A stretch of 64,000 nt of DNA from Ganoderma boninense (taxonomy: Eukaryota; Basidiomycota; Agaricomycetes; Polyporales; Polyporaceae): assembly GCA_002900995.3 (NCBI GenBank), contig CM035315.1, positions 186,001 through 250,000 of the forward strand, given 5' to 3'. The notes under the pieces are model-generated. The model saw nothing but the letters and a program-made list of their open reading frames with translations, did not search any database and was not told the DNA's origin. Shown in pieces: positions 24,537-35,349 of the stretch (positions within the stretch are counted from its first letter, which is position 1; every line of letters starts with the position of its first letter). The position numbers were made by a program, and so were the translations under genes.

Positions 24537-27093
24537 ATGGCCCTCGCCCCCACCATCAAGCTCAACAACGGCATCGAAATGCCCGTCGTCGGCCTCGGTA
24601 CGTGCGGTATACCTTCTCCTCCCAGGCGATCGGCGCTGATATGAGGGTTCTTCATGTATCCCCGCTCCAGGCACCTGGCAATCGAAGCCAGAGGAGGTCG
24701 AGGCTGCCGTGGAATACGCTCTCAAAGAGGCGGGTTATCGTCACATCGATTGTGCATGGTGAGTCGCGTATCTCCCTCAGCGACACGCGGCCCGGGTCCA
24801 AGGCAGCGTGCAGCAGAGATCGCGCGGAAAACCGTTGGTTCATCACTGCTATCCCGGTGGAGAGCAGTCTTGAACAGATGGTCGCCCCCCACGTCGCGTC
24901 GTACCTGCCCTCTGCCCATCTCGTTGCCTATATGGCGCGCATACATCAACGTCTGGTGGTCTTCACCTCCAGCGGCAGTACCTCGATATATGCGAGTTGG
25001 ATCGAATGCGATATGCGTTTTTCTTCGCGTTGCAGCGGGGTCGAGTGGTAGAAGCTTTCCGCGCATATATCCACCCGCGGCCCGGGTCCAAGGCAGTGTG
25101 CAGCAGAGATCGTTCGAAAAACCGTTGTACTCCCATATTCTCGCAACATCTTGGTTCATCACTGCTATCCCGGTGAGGAGCAGTCTTGAACAGATGGTCT
25201 TCCCCCCGTTGCGTCGTACACGCTGTCGGAAATTTACGAACCGCTTCGAGATGCATCAAGGCATGGCAGAAAGCGACCGCGATTTCGTACAACGCATCCG
25301 GATGATTTTTGCCATCGCGGTGCATCGGGATGCACCCTGATTTCCCCGAGATGGTAATTTGATGCGGGAATTCCTCATCGCAGTGGAATCCGGACGAATA
25401 TTTACTGCTTAAGATGGAATCCCGATGCATCCAGATGGTTTTCGCATCCGGATGGTCCTAGGAAATTTCCGACATGCCTTCTGCCCATCTCGTTGCATAT
25501 ATGGCGCGCATACTTCAACGTACGCTGGTCTTCACTGCCAGTGGTTGCTGATTCGAATCCGATATGCGTCTTTCTTCACTGTGCAGCAGGGTCGAGCGGT
25601 AGAAGCATTCCGCGCATATACCCACCATGACTTCGAGGCATGACGCGGACTGTGTCCATGCGCAGTCGCTCAATGTTGGCCCACCACATCAGCACCCTTG
25701 GCTTTGGACTCCCTGCAAAGAACTAATACTTGGCAGTGTGCAGCAGAGATCGTTCGGAAATCCCACATTCTCGCGACATTTTTGTTCACCACTGCTACCC
25801 CGGTGGAGGGTAGTCTCGAGCAGATGGTCGCCCCGCCGTCGCGTCGTGCCTGCCCCCTGCTCATCTCGTTGCGTATATGGCGCGCGTACATCGACGTATG
25901 CTGGTCTCCACTGCCAGTGGCTGTTGATTCGAATCCGATATGTGTTTTTCTTCACGTTGCAGCAGGGTCGAGTGGTAGAAGCATTGCGCGCATCTATCCA
26001 CCGTGTCGAGGCATGACGCGGACCGTGTACATGCGCAGTCGCTCACTGTTGGCCTACCACATCGTAGCTTTGGACTACCTGCAAACAACTAATACTTATC
26101 CCGCGCGTATAGGGGATATGGTAATGAGAAACAGGTTGGGGAAGGCATCCGGAGGTCCGGTGTTCCTCGCTCGGAGATCTTCGTACGCCTCCTTCCTACC
26201 ATCTTCAGTTTATGTGTTTAAATTTTCTCCATGTAGGTCACAAGCAAGATCTGGGCGACCCGCTTGCACGACGTAGAAAGCGCCCTCGACGAGTCTCTCA
26301 ACAACCTCGGCCTCGATTACCTCGATCGTGAGTCCATTCTACGTCTACATAGTCACGCACCCGAACCCCCTCACCACCATCCACTCGACCGCGAGCGCAG
26401 TCTACCTCGTGCACTGGCCGATCCACCTGAACCCGAACGGCAACCACCCGAACTTCCCGACGCTCCCGAACGGGCACCGCGACGTCGTCCGCGACTGGCC
26501 GCTGCGCGAGACGTGGAAGCAGCTCGAGGCGATGGTCAAGAAGGGCAAGCTGCGCGCGATCGGCGTCTCCAACTGCTCCGAGCGCGTCCTCGAGGCCGAC
26601 ATCCTCCCCTACGCTGAGATCCCGCCCGCGGTCGACCAGGTCGAGCTCCACCTCTACAACCCGCAGCACAAGTTCATCGCGTACCTCAAGAGCAAGGGCA
26701 TCGTGCCCCAGGCGTACTCGCCCCTCGGGTCTACCGGCTCCCCGCTCCTCAAGGACGACGTCGCCGCCGCCATCGCGCAGAAGCACGGGCTCGCGGTCGC
26801 GGACGTGCTGCTCGGGTGGCAGGTCGCGAGTGGGGTCGTGACGCTGCCGAAGTCGGTGACGCCTGCGCGAATCAAGTCGAACATCGAGGGCGCGATCGCG
26901 GCGTCGAAGAAGCTCACCCCGGAGGACATCGAGAAGCTGAACGGGGTCGCTGCGTCCGGCAAGGAAGTTCGGTGCGTGCGCTTTTCTGACGTAGAGACGT
27001 ATTGCTGACACCGTCTATGTCAGGTTGATCCAGCCGCCGTGGGGTGTGGACCTCGGGTTCGACAACTGGCCCGTGAAGTTCGCGGTGTTGTAG
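24537..27093 (+). CDS. Aldo/keto reductase, 316 aa
   Basis: Six exons: 24537-24597, 24671-24758, 26113-26182, 26237-26327, 26401-26971 and 27024-27093. The protein starts MALAPTIKLNNGIEMPVVGLG and has the classic AKR (beta/alpha)8 layout and length. The catalytic tetrad is visible: Asp47 (HIDCAW), Tyr52 (GYGNE), Lys77 (VTSKIW) and His108 (LVHWP). Downstream come GKLRAIGVSNCSE, QVELHLYNPQ, VPQAYSPLGS and LPKSVTPARIKSNIE (NADPH-binding part). It reduces aldehydes or ketones with NADPH in the cytosol; the substrate cannot be told. Intron 2 (24759-26112) is 1354 bp, far longer than the others, and full of repeats, yet the exons on either side join perfectly in frame. Confidence 0.9.
24788..26104. 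repeat. Degenerate tandem repeat inside AKR intron 2
   Basis: Three copies of a unit: 24788-25076, 25077-about 25732 (enlarged by an insertion) and about 25733-26104. Shared landmarks in order are CCCGGGTCCAAGGCAG, GTGCAGCAGAGATCG, TCACTGCTATCCCGGTGG, AGCAGTCTTGAACAGATGGT, CTGCCCATCTCGTTGC, ATATGGCGCGCATAC and GGGTCGAGTGGTAGAAGC. Units 2 and 3 add a shared tail (CGAGGCATGACGCGGAC...CTAATACTT). No coding potential was recognised; the unit may be a fragment of a transposable element that multiplied in place. Confidence 0.75.
25224..25474. mobile_element. MITE-like insertion with terminal inverted repeats
   Basis: 251 bp interrupting the second repeat unit within the AKR intron. It begins TGTCGGAAATTTAC and ends GGAAATTTCCGACA, so the termini are inverted repeats of at least 12 bp. 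The interior holds many short palindromic pieces (GATGCATC, CATCCGGATG). The flanking unit sequence resumes after it (CTGCCCATCTCG). No clean target-site duplication is visible. No transposase is encoded, so it would be non-autonomous. Confidence 0.55.
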
Positions 27094-27242
27094 GCGGAAC
27101 GGAAGACGTACATATCAACTGTGTATTATGATCTACAGATAGAGGAACTCAAATATCAGCTTGGTTGCCTTTTGCACCCGAGGTCGCGCGAGCTCAAGGG
27201 CCTCTATTACTTACCGTCCACTCAGCTTCCAGTGCTCACCGC

Positions 27243-29463
27243 CTAGTTCCGCCCATGCCGTATGACGGGCCAATCGCGGTGTATAGCAGGCGGCAACGAG
27301 AACTCCACCGGCAATCGCACCAGCCAGTCAACCTCTCTCAGCCCACCCGCGCTCCCTTCGTCGAGTTCCATCACCACAACCTTTTCCATTCGCTCCGTGC
27401 GCAGTTCCCGCAACCGCGCGGGGACGTCGGACCCCGCGTCCGCCTGCATCGCATGGTAAAGCGTGACGACAACGCGGCGGAGGGGCACGCCCGAATGCGC
27501 CCGATTCGAGAGGACCGACTCGAGGCTCCCGACCTCGTCCGCCCGCTCCAGCGCGACCCACAGCGTCTCCAGCGCGGGGTACGGCGTCCGTTCGCCCGAG
27601 TCGCGCGAGCCTGAGGAGCCGGTGCCGGTACTGGGTTTGACGAGGTGCATGAGCCCCGCATCGAATGCTCGCGTCCCGTCGCCGTGCGCCTCCCACCCCG
27701 GCCGCTCCCAGTCGACGTCCCGGACGACGGCGAGCGTCTTGAGGCGCGGGAAGGCGGCGGGGAGGGCGGCGAGCGCGGCCTCGACGGCCTCGCCGTCGCC
27801 GTCATAGTGGATCCGGAGCTCCTCCGTCTGCGCGAAGAGCGCGGGGACCGCGCCGAAGACGTCCAGGGGCTTTGTGAACGCAGCATCGTCCGCTGGTGTG
27901 GGCCTGAGCATGCCGAGACGGTTGCGTGGGGGCGCCACGGCCGCGGCTACGGGGAGCTGGAGACGGAGCGAGCCGTGGCCGTGGGCGAAGACGAGCTGGA
28001 TGGTCGTCGAGCCGAAAAATAGCCGGAGGAAGACGTGCGAGACCGCGTCCTTGCCGGGGACGCGGCTGCGGAGGGTGCTGAGGATGTCGAGGGCGCGGCG
28101 GGTGCTCGCGTCGCGCCTGGCGCTGTCGTCGCGTCTGGTGCTGCCCTCGTCGCGCCCGCCACCGACGGCGGTGAAGACCATGTGGCAGGCGGGAGGGATG
28201 GAGGTGATGCGCGCGAGGAGGACGTCGGCGGGGTTGATGTCGTCTGCGTGCCCGGTCTCTGGGCGGTACGTGAAGGCCAGATGCTGCAAGCGCGGAAGAG
28301 ATATTGGGGTGGGCTCGGAGGGGCCGGCGTTTGGGCTACGCGAGCTGTAAGTCATGAAGTACATGTTGTGCACATAAACCTCCTCCAGCCTCGGGCTGCC
28401 TGCGAGGAGCGCGAGGAGGTCGTCCATGCGCCAGCGGACGATGACGTCGGGCTTGATGTACGCGATCACGAGGAGGGTCAATGCGGGGAACGCCTTCTCG
28501 GGGAGGTCGTGGATGTCGGTGAGGCAGAGCGAGCGCAGTCGGTCGGCGGGTCCGTAGAAGAGGGGGAGCGAGAGCGTCCCGGGCGGGGGGAAGCGCATGT
28601 GCTTTCTGTCCGGCTCCCAGATCGTGCAGTGCTCGAGCGCGCGGGCGTCGAACGCGTGCAGGAATGCGGATAGGTTGTAGATGTTGGACACGTTCCAGGC
28701 ATGCAGTTCACGGATCTTGGAGGCGTTCGTCAGGATGAACTTGACCATCCTCTTGGCGCTGCCTTTGGGGTTCCCGCGAGTTGGCGGACTGAAGTGCACG
28801 GCCAGTTTCAAGTCGAGAGACGGGTCGTCGGGGAGGTACCTGCTGCGTCGGAAGTAGATGTCGTGCTCTCGGTAATTGTGGTGAGTGACGACGGTGGTCC
28901 ATAGGATTGGGGTCGCGATGGCCAGGTCGCGCCAATACCTGCATACCTTGGTAAGTTTATGCAGATCGTCGATGTCAGGCTCCTCGAACGGCCAATATGG
29001 AATCTCGGATCCAGCTATGCCAGTTGCCGTGTGCGAGATTGTTCCACGAGAGAGGGCGAAGATGCTTGTCAAGAGCTCCGGTGGGATACGATTGACGGGT
29101 GCGACGGAGTTCATGAGACCACCCATGATAGCGAGCCCATGGGAAAATCCAGAGTAGAGAGACTGGAGCTGGGACAGAAAAGATAGGAATAGAGGGAGAG
29201 TCGTCAAAAGTGATTTAAGCTCACCAAACCTGTATATCTAACAACGTAGGGGCCCCGGGGAAGGTGTCAATAAATCTGTTAGGCATTCTCTAGAGACAGA
29301 GCACGAGTGCGACTTACAGGACCCCTGCCTGAGCTGGCAGCATATCGGCCAACGACTGAACTTCATCGTCGATCTGTTTAGTTACTAGTTTCAACGCATC
29401 GATGCCCATGTCCTGACACTGAGCTGCGAAAAATCCGAGGTCCCTAGGTTCGGAGGTAGCCAT
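27243..29463 (-). CDS. Family B F-box protein B2, 694 aa
   Basis: Three exons: 29318-29463, a 13-nt microexon 29225-29237 and 27243-29168. The leader MATSEPRDLGFFAAQCQDM continues into an amphipathic IDALKLVTKQIDDEVQSL helix, as in B3-B5. An F-box follows (VNRIPPELLTSIFALSRG, KVCRYWRDLAIATPILWTTV), then LRR-like strands (RLRSLCLTDI, RLEEVYVHNM, LQHLAFTYRP). A middle segment contains an Arg/Asp-rich low-complexity stretch (TRRDDSARRDASTRR) not seen in the paralogues. It ends with IHRDWPVIRHGRN, a slightly changed family signature. It is convergent with the AKR gene and divergent from A3, and it is the inverted partner of B1. Confidence 0.82.
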
Positions 29464-30154
29464 ACTGTTGAAGCTGATTAGGGTGGATTTTCCTCTGCGT
29501 TCAAGTTGTTTATTAGGAAGTTAAATCGTTGGTAATCGGATGTTAAATGCGCGCGAACCGTACAATTCACGTTGATGGCAAGGAATGCAGAGGGGTCGGT
29601 TAAGCGCGTAGGTTCGAAAATGAGCGCCAATGGAGCACGGGAAAGGCCGGGCTATTCCGACTGACGCCGACCTCGACAGACGTAGCGCACACGGCTTGGT
29701 ATACGGTACAGTCTTTTGCTATCCTCTTGGTATGGCCCTCACTGCACTGCTTCCACCAGTTCTACACTGACTACAATGGAAATATCGCTTGGACATCTCT
29801 CTGGAAACCCAGACTCAATGGATGTAAATGCTCAGCACCGCGGCCGAGGCTCAGCTTTCCCGGGACTCACAGTTCTATTGTCGAACCCTTGAACAACTAC
29901 TTCATGACTTGGAGGGTGCCGGTGAGCGATTCTTACAGAATATACACCGGACAGAATCTGGAATTCACGGACTAGCTTTTCGGTGAGCTGGTCTCATCGT
30001 CACTGCCTTCCGCATGGACCTACACGCGTAAACGGCACTCCTCACCCCAGACCATCATCACCTCCGATCCATTCACACCAGCCAAGGAGAAAGTAAGATT
30101 CCTTCCTTCCGCACAGACCGCACCCTGATTCATTGGACGGGTCGCTTCACAGAC
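29464..30154. promoter_or_regulatory. Bidirectional promoter region B2/A3
   Basis: 691 bp between the divergent B2 and A3 starts. Its A-proximal half aligns with the A2/B1 intergenic region in inverted orientation. Conserved runs include CTCTCTGGAAA, GAGGCTCAGCTT, CTTTTCGGTGAGC and CTGCCTTCCGCATGGAC. Confidence 0.55.
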
Positions 30155-31859
30155 ATGTCGACACCTCTGAACGACGACGTCTTGCTATCCATCCTATCCG
30201 TCTCTCCTCTCAAAACCGCGACATCGATGATGGCTACCTGCAGTTTCCTATACCACGAAGGAGCCAAGATTCTTCTCCAGGATCCGATTGTGCTTTTGGA
30301 ACCAGAAGAGCTGTCTCTCGCACTCCTGCGGTTCGTGATGGCGGAAGACCTCTCGCGATGCTCGTATGTGCGCGAACTTCGCATCTCCACATTGTCTACA
30401 CCAGTCGCCCATATTTTGGCCGACATCAGTCCTCGCATGACTGGCTTGAAAGAGTTCTGGATTTTTGGAAATGTGGAAAAGCTCTTCAATTTTTACCTTC
30501 TCCCTACCTTCGCTGCACTTCGCTCCCTTCAAACGCTCTCAATCAACGTAGGCGGAGAACGATGCTATGAGATGGTTACGACTCTCAAATCTGAGCTCCG
30601 CTTCATAGTCATCTACCTTCCGTTCACCGGACCATCTGACTTGTTCCTGCCCGAGGCGTACCACCCGATCCTCATGTTGCAGCGATCAGCCTCCTTCCTC
30701 AAGGAATTGGCATTCAGCTGCTTGTCTGACACCAAAGAAGAACTCGCATTCTCCCCCACGATCATCTACCCGAAACTCCACACACTCCAGTTGTGCGACA
30801 GGTTCTTACTCAACCCGCTGCTCTTCATCAGGGCGTTCCCCAACCTCGAGACTCTGCACGTGGACAGCAGACGGTCTCGGCGCCATATTGAGTTCGACTT
30901 CCTCCAATCCCACCGTGAGGCGAACCTTGCGCTGCAGCCGCGTCCAAAGACTGCACACCATTTGGATGGAAGTGCCTCCAGAGGTACAAGGGGCCTCTTG
31001 TTGACCTTTGGGCGCTCGGTCTCGCGTGCCGCATACCCGAACTATTCCTCGAGGACACCCTATCCGAGCACCCACCCCTCGCTCTTGCGGATGTGCTCGC
31101 ATACGCACGGCCGGAGTGCGTCACGATCACTTTCGAAGGCCACTCGCTGACCGACGTCCTTGGCAGCGGCTTCCTGGCCGCACTGCGTAGCGATGGTGCG
31201 TCGGGCTTGACATCCCTGGCGTTCGTCATCGACCTCATGGCCGCCGACCGCGACATTGACATCGGCGGTATGATGGTGAGCCCCCCCCCCTGTCTCTTCT
31301 TGTAGAGATGGCTAACTAGCAAGCACTCGGTGCCCCTCTACGTAGACCGATCTCGGGTCCGCGATTTCCGATCTTCCACAGCTCTTCGACCTGCGCTTCG
31401 CCGTGCGCGACATCAGCCTGTCAGAGAACGCAGGTGCATCTGCCGCCTCCCCCGCAACCGCGGCCCCCGTCGACGCTGTCTCCTCCCCCGCAGCACAAGC
31501 TCGCGCTCCCAATCATGATGCGAGCACGGACTCGGCGGAAGATCCGCATTGCGCACGCACCGCTCAGCGTGGCGGAGCGCACGCTCGACGCCTTCGACGT
31601 GTTCGCGTTCGTGCGCGGCCTGTGGAAGTCGATCCCCACCCTCCAACACACCATAATTGCGGTCGAGCGGCCGGTTCGGTGCGGCGGCAGCGTGCGCGTC
31701 GCATGCATGGGCCACGACAGCCGCATCCGTAGCGAGGTTATGCGCGAAATGCCGCACGCGTACATGAACATGAACGCTTGCGTGGAGCTCGAGATGTCGC
31801 CCCCTACGCTTCGGGAGAAATGTGCGATGGTCGTGAAGCTGTGGGGCTTCCTGCGCTGA
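30155..31859 (+). pseudogene. Family A F-box-like gene A3, frameshifted twice
   Basis: A close copy of A2: start MSTPLNDDVLLSILSVS at 30155, exon 1 to 31275, intron with a poly-C run, exon 2 from 31346. Near 30943 one base is missing relative to A2 (CAGCCGCG against CAGTCCCCG) and the reading frame is lost, although the downstream block FEGHSLTDVLGSGFLAALRS persists in the correct frame only. In exon 2 a net 4-base insertion near 31545 separates RDISLSENAG from SVAERTLDAFD. With two independent lesions this copy is probably dead. It sits in the standard position divergent from B2. Confidence 0.75.
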
Positions 31860-32359
31860 ATGCGGTGTGGATGCTCGCGGACGGCCGCGTGAGCAGCATT
31901 TTCGAGAGGATCTGTTCGTGTGGACTAGGATCGCTAGGCCAGTTTCGCGACTCGTAGTTTTTTCGACGTGCTGTTTCTGATCATGATCAGGGAGTGCTGG
32001 CAAGTGCTTGAGGTTCCCAGAAATGGGGATACTCATCTCGCGATCGTGGTCGCCGTTTGGTGTTGCGGAGCTGGGATGGCATAGGCATCTTGTTACCATT
32101 CTCGAGAGTAGCCCTGATCTGGCATTGATGGCTGCGATGGGATACTGTATATCTCCAGGACTCTTACTGCACATATGTCCCGTGTCGCACATTTCTCTCT
32201 GTGTATTCCACTGAGACCGGTGCAAATCACCCCCCATTCCGCTGGGACCTAGCTCTAGTGGAATACCAGACTCTATGGGGTTTACCACGTCCCGGCCTCT
32301 CCTGAACTGACATTTTCGAAATAAAGACTTCAAGAGTGGACTATTTTCAACGAATGCGT

Positions 32360-32500
32360 TAGAAGCAAAATCTGGAATTCCAGGACTGCCTTTTCCATGA
32401 GCCGTTCTCATCTTCGCGGGGCCTTTGACATTCACGGACACGCATCGTAAAGGGCGTTCCCCACCCCAGGCCCAAGCTTGCAAACCTCTAGTAGTCGGCA
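32360..32500 (+). repeat. Fragment of an A-type upstream region
   Basis: The stretch around AATCTGGAATTCCAGGACTGCCTTTTCC-like sequence at 32370-32420 and the following ACATTCACGGACACGC and CCACCCCAGG match the region just upstream of A2 and A3 (AATCTGGAATTC, GCTTTTCGGTGAGC). Here it is not followed by an A gene but by the 3' end of B3, so it is a stray promoter fragment left by rearrangement. Confidence 0.45.
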
Positions 32501-32543
32501 GATCAAACATTATTTCCGAAAATGAAAACATTTCTTTCCGCTG

Positions 32544-34807
32544 TTACGTGCTCCAAATGACAGGCCAGTCCCGGTGGATACACGAGGGCAAGTTGTACCT
32601 CTCAGGCAACCTCGTCATCCAATCGACTTCCCGCAGCGTCCTCGTGGCCTCCGCGTCCATCACGGTGATATCCTCGACATCGAGGCCGGCCTGCACCAGC
32701 GCGTCGGCGAGGCGTTTGCAGTGTTCATTCACAGGGTCGGATGAACAGGTAGCTGAGCCTGAGCTGAGTCCGCCATCCTCGAGCTGCCCTTTCGAGTTGC
32801 TGCGTCCTGCACTCGTGCCGACAGCGCCGTTCGCATCGCCCCGCGCCGAGTCCCCGAGCAACGACCGCGGGCAGCGGAGCGTGACGAGGAGGCGGCGGAT
32901 GGGGGAGGGGCCGAGGGCCGCACGGGTCGCGAGCGCCATCTTGAGCTGCGCGATGTCGTCGCTCGACGCCACGGAGACCCACAGCGTGTCCAGCGCCGAG
33001 TACGGCCCCTGCTCGGCGTGCTCGCGTTCAGGCTCTTCCGCAGAGCGCGGTGACTCGGACCTGGGCTTCGCGCGAGAGCGGGACGAGCCTGACGGTAGCG
33101 GCTGGACGAGGTGCGCGAGGCCCGCGGAGAGTGTGGGCGGGGGCCGCTGCGACAGCCCCGACTTAGGCTTGTCTGAATCGACGTCGCAGATCACCGGCAG
33201 GGTCGCGATGTTGCGGAAGACGGCGGCGGGGAAGTGCGAGGAGAGTGCGGACGCGACGGAGTCGCTCGTGTAGTGGATGCGGAGCTCCTCGGTCGAGCCG
33301 AAGGTGTGCCGGAAGGTGTGAAAGAAGTCGTGGTAGGTGAAAGCCGAGGAGGAGGGGCCCCGGCCGCCGGTGGGGCGGGGCATTTGGAGGCGGAGAGAGC
33401 CTTGGCGGAAGACGATCTGCATGGTGCGGAGGCTCGACTGGTCGGACAGCCGGAGGAACATGTGCGAGACGGCGTCCTTCCCTGGGACATGGCGGCAGAC
33501 GCTGGCTAGGATGTCGGCGACGCCTTTGGCAGGCTGGTTGAGAGGCGCAGGAAGGTACATGTGGCAGGTGGGCGGGATGGAAACGAGGGAGAGAAGACGA
33601 TCGGTAGGACCTGTTACGTTGTCTGAGTCGGTGTTGAAGTGGTATGTAAAGGCCAAGTACCGTAGGCGTGGAAGTGAGATCGGATCCGGAGAGACGGGGG
33701 TCTCGTCCTGAGCCGAATCACGGCGCCGTTCTGAGTATGACATGTCGAAAACGTAGACCTCCTCCAGCTGTGGGCAGCCAGCCAGAAATGCCACAAGCTC
33801 GTTCATTGCCCAGTACAGTGACCCCATGTATCTCTCAGGAAAGCTGATCCTCAGCAGTGTCAACGCGGGGAATTGATTTGCGGGCAGGAGCGGGAAGTCG
33901 TTAAGAGCGAGAGAACGCAACCTGGCCCCACCATTCGAGAAAAGGGTCAGTTTCCCCCGTGGATTGCATCCCATGTCATGTGAGATCATGCAGTGCTCGA
34001 GGGCCGTTGCGTCGAATGACTGCAACAACCGCGGAAGATTGCCAATCGACGATGTGTTCCAAGCGTGGAGTTCGCGAATCCTTCGGGAGTTGGTCAACAT
34101 GAACCTGATCATCCTCTCCATGCTGTTTTTCGGGAGCCTGTAAGGATCGAAATGCACCTTCAAATTGATGGAGGTGTCGTCCGGCAGGTATATGCTACGC
34201 CCGAAGCAGGAATACCTCTCTGGAGAAGGAGGCAAGGTGATAATCGTGTTCCATAGGGTGGGCGTTGCGAGAGCCAGCTCGCGCCAGTACCTGCATACTT
34301 TCGAAAGCGTGTGTAGGTCGTCCAGATCGGGCTCCTCGAAGGGCCAATATGGGGCTTGCGACCCTGTCGGATGGGGATAAATATCAGGGGATAGAGCAAA
34401 AATGGTCTCCAGGAGTTCCTGTGGGATGCGATTGATAGGGGAAACGGCATTCATAAGTCCCCCTACAATGGCGAGCCCTTGCGTAAACTCGGTGTAGAGC
34501 GATTGAAGCTATAATCAGGCACACAGTCACGGATGGTTAGGCGATGATGGACCCGAACCCGAAATCGGAATTAAGCTCACCAGGTCTGCAGGTCTGTGGC
34601 ACAAACACAGGTACATATTTAGCATTACTATCACAGAGTAATGGGACTATGGCATGGTACTCACGTCCCTTCTGCCTGTGGCAGGCTGACCAGAGTGTGG
34701 ACTTGAGCGGCGATCTGTTGAGTGAGCAGTTGTAACCCGTCGACGCCTGGCATGCCTCTACATGGCGTCGCAAAGAACGGCGCGGGCGATTTCTTGGAGA
34801 AAAGCAT
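32544..34807 (-). CDS. Family B F-box protein B3, 706 aa
   Basis: Three exons: 34665-34807, a 13-nt microexon 34581-34593 and 32544-34508. The leader MLFSKKSPAPFFATPCRGM continues into LLTQQIAAQVHTLV. The F-box is at about residues 75-140 (INRIPQELLETIFALSP, KVCRYWRELALATPTLWNTI). LRR-like strands follow (RLRSLALNDF, LEEVYVFDM, LRYLAFTYHF). A Ser/Arg/Glu-rich low-complexity segment precedes the C-terminal domain, which ends LPSCIHRDWPVIWST. The frame is fully open. A family A remnant lies divergently at 35199. Likely an SCF substrate receptor by domain type only. Confidence 0.82.
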
Positions 34808-34965
34808 ATGTTGCCACTAGTAAGTTCAAAATTGAAATCAACCTGAGAGTGATGTTGGCAGGAGACAACCACTGGGATGAGCAGTGAGCACGGCCCACGG
34901 GTAGCGTGGCTCTGATAATCTGAACTCGCGTGGCTCGCGGGCGACTGGTGCTGGCGGACGTTGAA

Positions 34966-34974
34966 CCGTGGGAA
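34966..34974 (+). promoter_or_regulatory. Shared CCGTGGGAA motif upstream of B3
   Basis: The same 9-mer occurs upstream of B4 (44642-44650) and B5 (52585-52593), 117-159 bp from the respective B start codons. It is a candidate binding site in the shared B/A intergenic region. Confidence 0.35.
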
Positions 34975-35198
34975 CTCTAGAGAGCCAGACGTTAAGATCC
35001 TAATACTATCATGTCTGATCCCTTCTGGCCTCGTCGACCACCAGTCCTGCCAAGTATGCACTTACTTCTGAACCCTGTATTGATGTAATCCTTAGGTTTC
35101 TACACGGATCCCCTGAAGACGCCTCTGAATTCGGCCGCTTTCAAGCTCTTGGCTCTGCCGACTCACTCAAAACTTAGGCCGCGCGGATCCAAAACGGC

Positions 35199-35345
35199 GT
35201 GCCTGGCGTAAGGAGTCCGATACAACTCCAGCACTACGTCAAGCACCTCACCACCCTATGGATTATGGGCCTGACTTTCAATATCCCAATTTTTCACCTC
35301 GAGGACATGCCATCCGCCCTCGCGTTCACAACTAAGAGCCGCTCG
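35199..35345 (+). pseudogene. Family A remnant (A6)
   Basis: A short piece encodes TLWIMGLTFNIPIFHLEDMP and ALAFT, matching A4 DLWALGLTFPIPRLIVKDMP and ALT. No F-box-like start or C-terminal domain remains. It lies where the divergent A partner of B3 is expected, which supports an old B3/A pair that lost most of A. Confidence 0.55.
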
Positions 35346-35349
35346 CGTA

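Noticed and set aside
24788..26104. CRISPR-like array in the AKR intron
   Set aside because: Units are about 290-400 bp, degenerate and without spacers; the genome is eukaryotic.
30943..30950. An intron explaining the A3 frame change
   Set aside because: No GT-AG pair fits, and A2 is continuous through the same position.
31271..31290. Poly-C tract as a functional element
   Set aside because: It lies in the A3 intron next to the donor, where A2 also has a C/T-rich run; it looks like ordinary length variation.
31413..32531. 372-codon minus-strand ORF over A3
   Set aside because: Antisense to A3 exon 2, where the conserved family A protein block is read on the plus strand.
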